Shown: positions 38,313 through 48,857, numbered from the stretch's first letter. The stretch is 60,760 bases of DNA from Thiocystis minor (GCF_016653465.1 NZ_NHSQ01000087.1:1-60760); one strand, 5' to 3'. The notes: generated from the sequence alone by a model not told the origin. Numbers and translations: made by a program.

Positions 38313-38698
38313 AAATTTCAACGACTTACGATCGCAAGGATCGCGCTAGTTTGCCTCGAATCGCCTAAATCGCGTCCTGCATTGTCACCCGTAGTGTCAC
38401 CCACAAAAAACCCGCCAAGCGGTGGGTTTGTCGGGTCAGGTAGCCGTCAACCGCTGATACAGATCCTCAACCGTCAAACTGCGTTTGCTGCGTCATGACC
38501 GCACATCCTATTCTAGGACTTCATGCGCTTTCATCACGCCGAGTTCGCGCGCCAAGCCACCAAGATCGCAATGCGTGGTGACGTATAGTAGACCCCGGGT
38601 TTGAGACAGCCCCTTACGAGATAGAGCGAAAGCAAAATGACATTTTCCAGTATCGGTCGAATCAGATCGCTCGCCGAACGTTGACCCGGACCGCACTC
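38313..38698. other. Region downstream of tRNA-Thr with a terminator-like hairpin
   Basis: No clear gene is seen. AAACCCGCC-AAGC-GGTGGGTTTG (about 38406-38429) is an intrinsic-terminator-like hairpin flanked by an A-run on the left and TTTG on the right, so it could act in either direction. TGTCACCCGTAGTGTCACCC (about 38385-38404) is a short direct repeat of TGTCACCC. The stretch to 38690 has a weak open frame on the minus strand without recognisable similarity. Integration scars next to tRNA 3' ends often look like this. Confidence 0.4.
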
Positions 38699-39613
38699 AT
38701 GTCACCATCCATTCCAACGACCGGCGCGTCGCGCGACCGCCTTGGCTATTTCAACTGGCTCTACAATCCTTTCCAGCGTCTGAAGGTCACCGAGGTTTAC
38801 GATCTGTTGGGGACCGATGTGGCGACCGAGAATGCCTTCTATCTCAATCTGGGGTATTGGAACGAAAGCGCCTTGACGGACGGCCGCTCGCTCGACGACG
38901 CCTGTCAGGCGTTGGCCGCGGTGGTGGCGGACAGCGCCGGGATGGGGTCGGGCGACCGCGTCCTCGATGTCGGGTTCGGGTTCGCCGATCAGGATCTGTT
39001 CTGGCTCGATGCCTATCGTCCAGACGGCATCGTTGGCTTGAATGTCACCGCCTCTCAGGTGGAGGTGGCGCGTCGACGGGTTCGCGAGGCTGGTTTGGAG
39101 GATCGCATCGATCTGCGGTTGGGGTCGGCTACCGCGATGCCGCTGGAAGACGCTTCGGTCGATAAGGTGGTGGCGCTGGAATGCGCCTTCCATTTCGAGA
39201 CCCGCGAACGTTTTTTTCAGGAGGCGCGGCGGGTGCTGCGCCCCGGCGGGCGTCTGGTGCTGGCCGATATCATCCCCATGCCGGCCGAATCCGGCTGGTG
39301 GGCGCGGCTCGCGCAGCGCTGGTCCTGGCGGCAGGTCGCGCGCAAATTCGCGATCCCGGCGGGTAATGTCTATCCGCTCCCCGAGTATGTGGCAAAGCTT
39401 ACGGGCGCTGGATTCGAGGGCGTGCGGGTGGATTCCATCCGCGAGCAGGTCTATGCGCCATTGCATGAGTACCTGCGCCGCCACCCCGAAGCAGTCGCGC
39501 GTTTGCATCCGTCCGCTCGTCTGCCGATCGCGCTGGCGCTCAAGCTTGACGCGCGCACGGTTTATCGCGGGCTTGACTATGTGCTGACGGTGGCCGACAA
39601 GCCATCGGCCTGA
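38699..39613 (+). CDS. SAM-dependent class I methyltransferase
   Basis: The 304-aa methyltransferase has SAM-binding motif I 'GDRVLDVGFGFADQDLFWLD' (near 85-104), an acidic loop 'VGLNVTASQVEVARRRVREA', and motif 'LECAFHFETRERFFQEARRV' with 'LRPGGRLVLADII'. The layout resembles small-molecule C- or O-methyltransferases of the tocopherol/sterol-methyltransferase type (the first lines 'YLNLGYWNE' match that group). The substrate cannot be deduced. It has a C-terminal extension of about 90 residues. It is convergent with the helicase gene. Confidence 0.85.
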   Translation: MSPSIPTTGASRDRLGYFNWLYNPFQRLKVTEVYDLLGTDVATENAFYLNLGYWNESALTDGRSLDDACQALAAVVADSAGMGSGDRVLDVGFGFADQDLFWLDAYRPDGIVGLNVTASQVEVARRRVREAGLEDRIDLRLGSATAMPLEDASVDKVVALECAFHFETRERFFQEARRVLRPGGRLVLADIIPMPAESGWWARLAQRWSWRQVARKFAIPAGNVYPLPEYVAKLTGAGFEGVRVDSIREQVYAPLHEYLRRHPEAVARLHPSARLPIALALKLDARTVYRGLDYVLTVADKPSA

Positions 39614-39656
39614 ATCCAGCCGTTTGAGCCGCGAAGGCGTGAAGCACGTAAGTTAA

Positions 39657-39714
39657 GGTGATTTCAGGAAAAGCGTCTACCGGAATCAACGCTTCAAATG
39701 GACGGGAAATCACC
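39657..39714. terminator. Hairpin between convergent methyltransferase and helicase genes
   Basis: GGTGATTTC (39657-39665) pairs with GAAATCACC (39706-39714), and an inner AAGCGT / ACGCTT pairing is also possible. It sits in the 100-bp convergent gap and touches the helicase stop. A bidirectional terminator role is plausible. Confidence 0.4.
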
Positions 39715-41075
39715 TAACCGCGCGTCTTCGTCGGATCGTCCGGACGTTTGGCAAGCGGCGCATGACCGGCTTCGACGCCCTGGGTGCTGGTCGGCACGCG
39801 TCGCTTGCCGATGTTCTTGCGATCGCGCAGCCGGTCCTTGACCTTGGGCGCTTCCGGTTTATCGGCTGCCGCTCTGGCCTTGCGCATGGCCGGCGTCGGC
39901 TTGCCGGGGCCTTTGCGTTTGGTCGGTCCCTGGAATTTGGCCTTCAGGCCCTCGATGGCGCGCGTCTCGGCGGTCAAGTTGAGATAACGCACGATGCTTT
40001 CCATGCGATTCCATTCGCTCTTGCCGACCAGCGACAGGGCGACGCCCTGTTCCCCCGCGCGCCCGGTACGCCCGGTGCGGTGCAGATAATCGTCCCCCGA
40101 GCGCGGCAGATCGAAATTGATCACCCGCTGCACGCCCGGCACATCCAGGCCGCGCGCGGCCAGATCGGTGGCGATCAGGATGTTCACCCGCCCGCTGTGC
40201 AGCAGGCCCATGACGCGGTTGCGCTCGCGTTGATCCAACTCGCCATGCAGCACCGCTACCCGCTGCTGCTGGCCCATCAGAAAATTGCCGAGCGCGACGG
40301 CGCCGTCGCGGGTGTTGGTGAACACCAGCGCCTTCTCGAAGGTTTCGTGTTGCAGCAGCCAGAGCGTCTGACGCTGTTTATGTTCCAGGCTATCGCTCAG
40401 CAGGAGTTGATGGGCGATATCGGGATGCTGCTCGCGCACCGGATTGATCGCCAAAACCTGGGGGTCGCGCAGCAGCCGGTCGGTGATGTCTTTCAGTCCG
40501 CGATGATGCAGGGTCGCCGAAAACAGCAGCGATTGACGGTTCGGGCGACAGTGACCGAGGATCGCCAGCACGTCGTCGGCGAAGCCCATGTCCAGCATCC
40601 GGTCCGCCTCGTCGAGCACCAGGATTTCCAGATCGCGCAGATCCGCCTGACCGCTTTGCAGCAGTTCCAGCATCCGACCTGGCGTCGCGACCAGGATCTC
40701 CGGGTTCTTGCGCAGGGTGGCGATCTGATGCGCCTTGGAATCGCCGCCGGTGATCACCCCGGCGGTCAGCCGCGTGAAACTGCCCAGACGCATGAAATGG
40801 ATATAGATCTGACGCGCCAGTTCGCGGGTCGGCAGCAGGATCAGCGCGCGGGTGCCGCCCGCGTGCGCGGGAACCGCCAGAAAGCGCTGCATGATCGGCA
40901 GCAGGAAGGCGGCCGTCTTGCCCGAGCCGGTGGCGGCGGAGACCAGCAGATCCACGCCGTCCATCGCGAGCGGAATGACCTGGGACTGCACCGGCGTGGG
41001 GGTCTCGTAGCCTTCGCTGGCGAGACCGCGCAGGAGTGCGTCGGGGAGTAGAAATTCAGAGAAATGTGCGTTCAT
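39714..41075 (-). CDS. DEAD-box RNA helicase (RhlE/SrmB type)
   Basis: The 453-aa ATP-dependent RNA helicase has a Q motif (GYETPTPVQSQVIP, about 25-38), Walker A 'AATGSGKT', 'PTRELA', 'ATPGRM', 'DEADRMLDMGF' and SAT. The second RecA domain has 'VFTNTRDGA', 'ATDLAARGLDVPGV' and 'HRTGRTGRAG'. The C-terminal tail is basic (KFQGPTKRKGPGKP...), typical of RNA-binding extensions in RhlE/SrmB-like proteins acting in ribosome assembly or RNA turnover. ATG 41075 begins the conserved N-terminus (MNAHFSEF). Confidence 0.93.
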   Translation of the reverse strand: MNAHFSEFLLPDALLRGLASEGYETPTPVQSQVIPLAMDGVDLLVSAATGSGKTAAFLLPIMQRFLAVPAHAGGTRALILLPTRELARQIYIHFMRLGSFTRLTAGVITGGDSKAHQIATLRKNPEILVATPGRMLELLQSGQADLRDLEILVLDEADRMLDMGFADDVLAILGHCRPNRQSLLFSATLHHRGLKDITDRLLRDPQVLAINPVREQHPDIAHQLLLSDSLEHKQRQTLWLLQHETFEKALVFTNTRDGAVALGNFLMGQQQRVAVLHGELDQRERNRVMGLLHSGRVNILIATDLAARGLDVPGVQRVINFDLPRSGDDYLHRTGRTGRAGEQGVALSLVGKSEWNRMESIVRYLNLTAETRAIEGLKAKFQGPTKRKGPGKPTPAMRKARAAADKPEAPKVKDRLRDRKNIGKRRVPTSTQGVEAGHAPLAKRPDDPTKTRG

Positions 41076-41539
41076 GGCGGGCAATAGACAACAAATCGGA
41101 GCGCGGGGAAGGATTGGAATCGGGGCGTATCCCAAATCAGTCGATGGGAAAAGCCTGTGCTGAGCCCTTCGGCTTCGCTCAGGACAGGCTTGTCGAAGGG
41201 CGAAGCGTGCCATCTTTTCGGCGAGCGACGCGGGCCTCGATCCGGTGAATTGGGATACTAACCGGAATCGTATCATGCTATGCAGCGGTGTTCGGCATGG
41301 TGCAGCAGCATCGCTGCCCCGGCGCGGGCCATGGAAAGACGGCGTTTGGGCCGGTCATGTCCCACTTGATGATTCGGCTTACGGGTTCAGGTATAAAATA
41401 ATTTCATGTTCCACTGAAATTCGGGAGAACCTCTACGTCTCTGTATCTCCGCGTCAACCAAGACGATCTCACGCGGAGGCGCGGGCAATTCAACCACCGC
41501 CAACGCCCGCCCGCCAAGCCCAGGCCACGACTCGCGTCG
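41076..41539. other. Intergenic region upstream of the ABC importer
   Basis: The stretch contains a dispersed palindromic repeat (listed separately) and no gene I can support. GGTATAAAATAATTTCATG (about 41389-41407) is AT-rich and could include a -10 (TATAAA or TAAAAT). I looked for a cobalamin riboswitch before this BtuF-like operon and did not find a B12-box-like sequence. Confidence 0.4.
41159..41206. repeat. Palindromic dispersed repeat (CCTTCG...CGAAGG type)
   Basis: The segment TGAGCCCTTCGGCTTCGCTC AGGACAGGCTTGTCGAAGGGC contains complementary arms CCCTTCG / CGAAGGG around a TCAGGACAGGCTTG core. Very similar repeats occur in many proteobacterial genomes. It lies upstream of the helicase gene. 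Confidence 0.65.
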
Positions 41540-42376
41540 GTGGGTCTGCTCGCGATCCTCTGTCTCCTCGCCCTGCCGACCCAGGCCGCCGAGCCGCTGC
41601 CAAGCGTCGTCAGCACGGATCTCTGCGCCGATCTGATCCTGCTCCAGGTCGCCGATCCGGGGCAGGTCCTCTCGCTCTCGCGCCAGAGCCAGGATCCCAG
41701 GGTCTCCCCGGTCGCCGAGGCCGCTCGTGCCTATCCGGCGAATCGCGGCAGCGTCGAGGATCTGCTCTCTCTAAAGCCGGACATCGCCCTGGTCTATCTA
41801 GGCTGGACCGCCAGGCGGCACGCCGACCTGCTGGCCAGTCAGGGCACTCGGGTTATCGCGCTTCCGTATCCGAGGAACTGGTCCGATGCGCTGGAGACGA
41901 CACGCCGGATCGCGGTCCAGATCGGGCGCGGCGAGGTGGGCAAGATCAAAACAGCCGAGGCGGAGCGACGCATGCGGGCGCTGGCGGGCCGGACGCGTCC
42001 AGATCGTCTGCTCTATCTGCGTCCGAGCGGCGGCACGGCGGGGAAGGGGACCTATGTCGACGATCTCATCACCCGACTCGGTCTGCGCAACCTGGCCGCC
42101 GAGCAGGGGCAAACCGGATGGGGCCGATTTCCGTTGGAACGGCTGGTGAGGTCACCGCCGGATCTCTTTCTGCTCGGTTACTTCGATCAGGCCCGATCCC
42201 CGGCGGGCTCGGCCTATGGCCGACATCCGCTGCTGCGGGCGATCCTGGACGCGACGCCCGCGATCAGCGTCCCGACCGGAACCTGGGGCTGTGGCGGGCT
42301 GGAACTGGTCGATGCCGCCGAACAGATCGTGACTCAGCTCGACCGCCTGGGGCGCGCCCGCCCTGGCCAGGACTGA
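41540..42376 (+). CDS. BtuF/FecB-like periplasmic substrate-binding protein
   Basis: The 278-aa class III binding protein has a signal peptide (GLLAILCLLALPTQAAEP). It contains 'VVSTDLCADLILLQVADPGQ', 'NRGSVEDLLSLKPDIALVYL', 'LPYPRNWSDALETTRRIAVQ' and 'TYVDDLITRLGLRNLAAEQG'. The fold binds cobalamin, haem or ferric siderophores, and the first gene of a three-gene importer normally defines the ligand. The STDLCAD motif is common in cobalamin-type members, so cobalamin is favoured with modest confidence. The start is the GTG at 41540 with a weak Shine-Dalgarno; no better in-frame start precedes it. Confidence 0.82.
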   Translation: MGLLAILCLLALPTQAAEPLPSVVSTDLCADLILLQVADPGQVLSLSRQSQDPRVSPVAEAARAYPANRGSVEDLLSLKPDIALVYLGWTARRHADLLASQGTRVIALPYPRNWSDALETTRRIAVQIGRGEVGKIKTAEAERRMRALAGRTRPDRLLYLRPSGGTAGKGTYVDDLITRLGLRNLAAEQGQTGWGRFPLERLVRSPPDLFLLGYFDQARSPAGSAYGRHPLLRAILDATPAISVPTGTWGCGGLELVDAAEQIVTQLDRLGRARPGQD

Positions 42377-42380
42377 GCGC

Positions 42381-43412
42381 TTGACTCGGAGACGCCGACG
42401 CTGGCCGCTGCTGGGATCCAGACGGCCATCCCTACCGCTGAACCTGGTACTGCTGGCGCTGCTGCTCCTGCTCAGTCTGGTGTCGCTGTGCTTCGGCGAC
42501 GCACCGCTCTCGCTCGCGGAGGTCATCGGCGGCCTGCTCGGCACCGGTGCGGAGGAAGCGCAACTGATCGTGCGTCAGATCCGACTGCCCAGGGTCGTCC
42601 TGGCCTGGCTGGTCGGTGGCTCGCTGGGCGCCTCGGGCGCGGCGCTGCAGGGACTGCTGCGCAACCCGCTCGCCGAGCCCGGTCTGCTCGGGATCTCGTC
42701 CAGCGCCAGTCTCGGCGCGGTCCTCATGCTCTACTTCGGGGTCACCGCGCTCAGTCCCTGGATGCTCCCGGCCGCCGCCATGCTCTTCGCCCTGCTGGCG
42801 ACCCTGACGCTCCATGGACTGACCCGCGCCGGCTCGACCAATCTCACGCTTATCCTCGCCGGAGTGGCGCTCTCGTCGCTCGCGGGGGCCTTGACTTCGC
42901 TCGCGCTGAACCTGGCGCCCAATCCGACCGACGCGCAGGACATCGTCCTCTGGCTGCTCGGCTCCATCAGCGATCGCAGCTTCGCGGAGGTCCGGCTCTG
43001 TCTGCCCTTCGTGCTCGCCGGTCTGCTGCTTTTGCTGCTGTGCGCGCCGGCGCTCGACGTGCTCGCCCTCGGCGAGGCCGAGGCCAGCAGCCTCGGGGTC
43101 GACCTGTCGCGGCTGCGCGGACTCGTTATCCTGGGCTCTGCCCTGAGCGTCGGTGCCACCGTCGCGGTGACGGGGACTATCGGCTTCGTCGGCCTGGTGG
43201 TCCCGCACCTGCTGCGACGCTTCGTCGCCTACCGGCCGGGCCGCCTGCTCCTCCCCAGCGCCCTGGGCGGCGCGGTGCTGGTGCTCGGCGCCGATATCGC
43301 CCTGCGTCTCATCGACACCCCCAGAGAGTTGATGCTCGGGGTGGTCACGGCCCTGATCGGCGCGCCCTTCTTCCTGGCGCTGGTGCTGCGCTCGCGGAGG
43401 GACATGCTGTGA
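42381..43412 (+). CDS. FecCD/BtuC-family ABC permease
   Basis: The 343-aa permease has about ten helices. FecCD signatures include 'RLPRVVLAWLVGGSLGASGA', 'ALQGLLRNPLAEPGLLGISS', 'NLTLILAGVALSSLAGAL' and 'GTIGFVGLVVPHLLRRFV'. It starts at TTG 42381, 4 bp after the binding-protein stop. Its own stop overlaps the ATPase start (GTGA). It forms the pore for the BtuF-like ligand. Confidence 0.93.
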   Translation: MTRRRRRWPLLGSRRPSLPLNLVLLALLLLLSLVSLCFGDAPLSLAEVIGGLLGTGAEEAQLIVRQIRLPRVVLAWLVGGSLGASGAALQGLLRNPLAEPGLLGISSSASLGAVLMLYFGVTALSPWMLPAAAMLFALLATLTLHGLTRAGSTNLTLILAGVALSSLAGALTSLALNLAPNPTDAQDIVLWLLGSISDRSFAEVRLCLPFVLAGLLLLLLCAPALDVLALGEAEASSLGVDLSRLRGLVILGSALSVGATVAVTGTIGFVGLVVPHLLRRFVAYRPGRLLLPSALGGAVLVLGADIALRLIDTPRELMLGVVTALIGAPFFLALVLRSRRDML

Positions 43413-44203
43413 CGCGATTCGAGGTGGCCGGGCTCGATGTCCGTCTCGGCGGGAAGACGCTGGTGCATGACCTCACGTTCGATCTGGGCGAGGGCGAACT
43501 GCTCGGACTCATTGGCCCCAACGGAGCCGGCAAGAGCAGCGTCCTCAAGGCGATCATGCAGCTCCTTCCGCACCGTGGCGGGATCCGGCTCGGCGGACGG
43601 GATCTGGCGGCCCTGCCGGCGCGCGAGCGCGCGCGCCGGCTCGCCTATCTGAGTCAGGACGACGGCGTGCAGTGGCCGATCTCGGTCCAGGATCTGGTTG
43701 CGCTCGGGCGCCATCCCTATCGCGGGAGCTGGTGGCGGGGCGGCGGGGCGCCGAGACTGGACGATCGGGACGCGATCGAGGGCGCGCTGCGGGCCACCGA
43801 CGTCTGGGATCTGCGCGAGCGCAAGGTGACCGAACTGTCCGGGGGCGAGCGTGCGCGGGTCCGTCTGGCCCGGGCGCTCGCGGTCGAGGCGCCGCTCATC
43901 CTGGCCGACGAGCCGGTCGCCGCGCTGGATCCCCGGCATCAGCTCCGGGTCATGTCGCTCCTGCGCGAGCAGTGCCGGCAGGGGAGGAGTCTGATCCTGG
44001 TGCTCCACGACCTGACCCTGGCGAGCCGCTTCTGCGACCGGCTCCTGCTCCTGGATCGGGGCGAGCCGATCGCGTTGGGCCCGCCGGGCGAGGTTCTCAC
44101 GCGCGAGAATCTACGGGAGGTCTATGGCATCCGCGCGGTCACGGGCGAGCATCAGCGGCAGGGTTACATTTTGCCCTGGGAGTGCGAGTCAGGCGCCGGA
44201 TGA
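43409..44203 (+). CDS. FecE/BtuD-family ABC ATPase
   Basis: The 264-aa ATPase begins at GTG 43409, overlapping the permease stop. It has Walker A 'GPNGAGKSSV', Q-loop 'YLSQDD', signature 'ELSGGERARVRLARAL', Walker B 'PLILADEPVAALDP' and the switch His in 'LVLHDLT'. It powers the FecCD-type importer. The last 40 bp overlap tail-to-tail with the 3' end of bioD on the other strand. Confidence 0.94.
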   Translation: MTRFEVAGLDVRLGGKTLVHDLTFDLGEGELLGLIGPNGAGKSSVLKAIMQLLPHRGGIRLGGRDLAALPARERARRLAYLSQDDGVQWPISVQDLVALGRHPYRGSWWRGGGAPRLDDRDAIEGALRATDVWDLRERKVTELSGGERARVRLARALAVEAPLILADEPVAALDPRHQLRVMSLLREQCRQGRSLILVLHDLTLASRFCDRLLLLDRGEPIALGPPGEVLTRENLREVYGIRAVTGEHQRQGYILPWECESGAG

Positions 44204-44994
44204 TCTGTGGCGATGGCGGGCGATGATTTTTTGCACGATCCTGGGGCAGGGTCTGTCCGGGGCGTGCCTGACGGAGTTTTCGTGTACGCAGAGCGCTCGC
44301 CCTCGTTCGCGAGACTTTCCCGCAACGGCACGAGCCCCCGCAGATATCCGGCGACCTGCTCCGGTTCCGCTTGGTCGAGCCAGGGGACGATACCCAGGCA
44401 GGGCGCATCGATCAGCGCCGTGAGGGTGGCGAGATTGGCATCAAGAACCAGCATCTCGGGATCGACCTGATTGCCGATCCAGCCGATCAGGCGGGTGTCG
44501 CTGGACTGGATGCTTTCGGCGGTCAGTAATGCGTGATTGAGGCAGCCGAGCTTGAGCCCAGCCACCAGGATGACGGGGAGTTCGAGCGCGGTCGGAAGAT
44601 CGCTGAGCGAGAAGTCCACTCCCAGGGGAACCCGCCAGCCGCCGACCCCTTCCACCACCACCAGATCCGCTTTGGCTTTCAGCGCACTGTAGGCGCGGAC
44701 AATCGTCGTCAAATCGATCGCGACGCCGGCCGCGGCGGCCGCAAGATGCGGCGCGATCGGCGGGGCGAAGGCGTAGGGATTGATCCGCTCATAAGGCTCC
44801 CGGCTGCTGCCCTGTTCCTGCAATTGCAGCGCGTCCGCGTTGCGCAGGCCGCAAGGCGTCAGCGCACAGCCGGACGCGACCGGCTTCATGCCGAGAACAC
44901 GCAATCCAGTGGCCTGGAGAGCCGCCATCAGCCCGACGCTGATCGCGGTCTTGCCGCAGCCGGTATCGGTGCCGGTGACAAAGACGCCGCTCAT
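44164..44994 (-). CDS. bioD: Dethiobiotin synthetase
   Basis: This 276-aa enzyme makes dethiobiotin from DAPA, CO2 and ATP. The P-loop is GTDTGCGKT (8-16), followed by 'GLRVLGMKPVASGC', the 'VVVEGVGGWRVPL' Walker B-like motif and 'LPVILVAGLKLGCLNHALLT'. About 45 extra residues follow the usual end (…LRGLVPLRESL): a low-complexity polar tail (EGERSAYTKTPSGTPRTDPA...) that overlaps the 3' end of the convergent ABC ATPase gene. It is the last gene of the biotin operon and overlaps bioC by 4 nt. Confidence 0.93.
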   Translation of the reverse strand: MSGVFVTGTDTGCGKTAISVGLMAALQATGLRVLGMKPVASGCALTPCGLRNADALQLQEQGSSREPYERINPYAFAPPIAPHLAAAAAGVAIDLTTIVRAYSALKAKADLVVVEGVGGWRVPLGVDFSLSDLPTALELPVILVAGLKLGCLNHALLTAESIQSSDTRLIGWIGNQVDPEMLVLDANLATLTALIDAPCLGIVPWLDQAEPEQVAGYLRGLVPLRESLANEGERSAYTKTPSGTPRTDPAPGSCKKSSPAIATDHPAPDSHSQGKM

Positions 44995-45851
44995 GCCTGC
45001 CCGCCCGAGCGTTTTCGTCCGCCGATGGCACTGAGCGGGATCGCGATACCGCCCGCGCCGGGTTTCTGCTCCGGCGCCCAGGCGTGACCATAGACCACCT
45101 CATAGCTGGCGGGCAGTCGTCCGGCGTCGCGGTGACGCTCGTAGGCCCGTTCGACCGCCGCGAGTCGCGCGCGTCCGGTGAGCGCGCGTGGGCGTTCATG
45201 GGTGGCGTTGTGGGCGCCGAGGAGCTTGAGATCCCGCATCAGGTCGCGCGCGTGCGCGTAGGTCAGGGTCAGGCGCTCGACATCCATGACCGGATCGGCG
45301 AAGCGGGTCCGGACCAGCGCGTCGCCGATGTCGTGCATGTCCAGAAAGGGGCTGACATGCGAGTCGCCGTCCACCTCGCTCCACGCTAGGCGCAATTCCT
45401 TGAGCGTATCCGGACCGAAGGTGGTGAACAGGAAGAGTCCGCCCGGACGCAAGACGCGCAGACACTCGCCAAAGGCCCGCTCCAGGTCGCACCACTGAAG
45501 CGTGGCGTTCGAGACGATCAGATCCACCGCGCCATCGGCCAGCGGCAAGGCTTCGGCATCGGCGCAGACGCACCAGGGCCGGCGCAGCCAGCCGCCGCGT
45601 TTGCGTGCCTGGAGCAGCATCCCGTGCGCGAAATCCAGCGCCATCACCCGCGCCCGGCGGTAGCGGCGATGCAGCGCGCCGACCGCATAACCGGTGCCCG
45701 CGCCCAGATCCAGGATGCGTTGGGGTTCGAGCCGAACATAGTCGAGCCGTTCCAGCAGGCGATCCGCGAGTTCGCGCTGGAGCACGGCGACCGTGTCGTA
45801 GTGCGTCGCGGCGTGCTCGAAGCCGCGGCGCGCGCGTCCTTTGTCGATCAT
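44991..45851 (-). CDS. bioC: Malonyl-ACP O-methyltransferase BioC
   Basis: The 286-aa SAM-dependent enzyme methylates malonyl-ACP to start pimeloyl synthesis. The sequence opens 'KGRARRGFEHAATHYDTVAV', has motif I 'ILDLGAGTGYAVGALHRRYR', 'DLIVSNATLQWCDLERAFGE' and 'PGGLFLFTTFGPDTLKELRL', all typical of BioC. A tail of about 45 residues (VYGHAWAPEQKP...) is also usual. It overlaps bioH upstream and bioD downstream by 4 nt each. Confidence 0.94.
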   Translation of the reverse strand: MIDKGRARRGFEHAATHYDTVAVLQRELADRLLERLDYVRLEPQRILDLGAGTGYAVGALHRRYRRARVMALDFAHGMLLQARKRGGWLRRPWCVCADAEALPLADGAVDLIVSNATLQWCDLERAFGECLRVLRPGGLFLFTTFGPDTLKELRLAWSEVDGDSHVSPFLDMHDIGDALVRTRFADPVMDVERLTLTYAHARDLMRDLKLLGAHNATHERPRALTGRARLAAVERAYERHRDAGRLPASYEVVYGHAWAPEQKPGAGGIAIPLSAIGGRKRSGGQA

Positions 45852-46612
45852 GTCGCCGGCTCGGCGAGAAAGGATCGGATTGCCCGCGCGGTCTCGACCG
45901 GGTGGGACAGATGCGGCGCATGGGCGGCGCCGGCGATGACCTGAGTCCGCGCGCCCGGCATGAGGATCTCAATGCGTTCGGCGACCTTGGCCGGGACCAG
46001 TGCGTCATGATCGCCGAACAGCCAGAGCGCGGGACAGCGAAGATCCGGGAGTCGTCCGCGCAGATCTTCGTCGCGCAGCAGGTCCAGACCCAGCGAGAGG
46101 GCGGCGGGGTTGGGATCTGGCCGGTTGGCGAGCGCCTCGCGCAGGGTGCGCAGAACCTCGCGGGCGGCGTCGCTGCCGCGCACCTGGAGCGCGAGGAAGC
46201 GGGCGAGGGTGGCGGCGGGATCGGCGGTCAACTCCTGATGGAATTGATCGAGCGTCGTCTCCGGCATGGCCGGCGTCCAGTCCGCCGCGCGCACGAAACG
46301 GGGTGTGGCGGTCAGCAGGACGAGCCCCGTGACCCGCTTGGGCGCGCGTAGCGCGGCGGCGAGCGCGACCAATCCACCGAGCGACCAGCCGAGCCAGACC
46401 GCCTGGTCCGGCGCCGCGTCCAGACAGGCGTCGGCCCAGGTCCAGAGGCTGTCGAGCGCGGGCGGGAAGGGGCTGTGACCGTGTCCGGGGAGGTCGATCC
46501 GGTGCTGGTTCAGTCCGTTCCAGGTGTCCGCCGGGCAGGCATCCCAGACGGCGGCGTTCATGCCCCAGCCATGCAGCATGACGAGGTCTTGGTGATCGGT
46601 AGGGGTTGGCAT
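45848..46612 (-). CDS. bioH: Pimeloyl-ACP methyl ester carboxylesterase BioH
   Basis: The 254-aa alpha/beta hydrolase opens 'LVMLHGWGMNAAVWDAC' (oxyanion region) and has the nucleophile elbow GWSLGG (Ser near residue 76). 'PALWLFGDHDALVPAKVAER' carries the acid and 'AGAAHAPHLSHP' carries the His. It removes the methyl group after pimeloyl-ACP elongation. The location between bioF and bioC confirms the assignment. The 5' side is separated from the bioF stop by the heptamer repeat array. Confidence 0.94.
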   Translation of the reverse strand: MPTPTDHQDLVMLHGWGMNAAVWDACPADTWNGLNQHRIDLPGHGHSPFPPALDSLWTWADACLDAAPDQAVWLGWSLGGLVALAAALRAPKRVTGLVLLTATPRFVRAADWTPAMPETTLDQFHQELTADPAATLARFLALQVRGSDAAREVLRTLREALANRPDPNPAALSLGLDLLRDEDLRGRLPDLRCPALWLFGDHDALVPAKVAERIEILMPGARTQVIAGAAHAPHLSHPVETARAIRSFLAEPAT

Positions 46613-46638
46613 GGATTCCAGTTGTCAGTTGTCAGTTG

Positions 46639-47813
<1,175 letters not shown>

Positions 47814-47817
<4 letters not shown>

Positions 47818-48857
47818 CGCTTGAGTTCCCGATAAAAATTTTCGTGGGTGTGTTCAATCGTTTTGTGACAGCCGCCCGGTTCGGTGCGTTCCGCCTCGAT
47901 CTCCTCGAAGTCGAGCCCCAAACGCGCAAAGAGCGCGCGATCGCGGTCGGCTTCGGCATTGGACGCGGTCAGCAGGCGCTCGCCGTAAAAGATGGAGTTG
48001 GCGCCGGCGAGAAAACACAGCGCCTGTAACTCGTCGCTCATTTCGTGACGACCGGCGGAGAGACGCACATGGGAGGCCGGCATCAGGATGCGAGTGGCGG
48101 CGACCACACGCACGAACTCGAAGGGATCGAGCGCGGCCTGACCGAAGAGCGGCGTGCCCTCGACCTGGACCAGCAGGTTGATCGGCACTGACTCCGGGTG
48201 GGCGGGCAGGTTGGTGAGCTGGCGGAGCATGGAGGCGCGGTCGCGGCGCGATTCGCCCATGCCGAGGATGCCGCCGCTACAGGTCTTGAGCCCAACCTCG
48301 CGGACATGCTCCAGGGTGTCGAGCCGGTCCTGATAGGTGCGGGTGGTGATAACCTGGCCGTAGAACTCGGGCGAGGTGTCCAGATTATGATTGTAGTAAT
48401 CCAGCCCGACCTCCTTGAGCCGACGCGCCTGGGGACCGGTGAGCATGCCGAGCGTGACGCAGGTTTCCATCCCGAGCGCGTGGACGCCCTCGATCATGGC
48501 GACCACCTGGTCCAGGTTGTTGTCGGTCGGGTTGCGCCAGGCCGCGCCCATGCAGAAGCGGGTCGCGCCCTCGGCGCGGGCGGCGCGGGCGGCGGTCAGC
48601 ACGTCATCGAGCGGCAGCAGGCGTTCGCGTTCCAGATTGGTGTCGTGGTGCGCGCTCTGGGCGCAATAGCCGCAGTCTTCCGGGCAGGCGCCGGTCTTGA
48701 TGCTGAGCAGGGTGCTGACCTGGATCCGGTTGGGATCGAAATGCGCGCGGTGGGTGCTCTGGGCCTTGAACAGAAGATCGTTCAGGGGTTGGTCGAGCAA
48801 CGTCTGGATTTCGTCGATGGTCCAGTCGTGGCGGATGGCGGACTTGAGTGATGGCAT
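47814..48857 (-). CDS. bioB: Biotin synthase
   Basis: This 347-aa radical-SAM enzyme inserts sulfur into dethiobiotin. The radical SAM cluster motif CxxxCxxC reads '[20 protein letters not shown]'. Other hallmarks are '[20 protein letters not shown]', '[20 protein letters not shown]', '[19 protein letters not shown]' and '[12 protein letters not shown]'. The start is ATG 48857; an in-frame Met at 48920 would precede unrelated sequence. It is the first gene of bioB-F-H-C-D and is controlled by the BirA operator just upstream. Confidence 0.97.

Noticed and set aside
41210-41539. Cobalamin riboswitch upstream of the BtuF-like operon
   Set aside because: I searched by eye for a B12-box-like sequence and a matching long leader fold and found none.
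42488-43408. Upstream extension of the ABC ATPase frame across the permease gene
   Set aside because: The ATPase begins at GTG 43409 with a normal N-terminus. The extension is an arginine/glycine-rich shadow of the permease.
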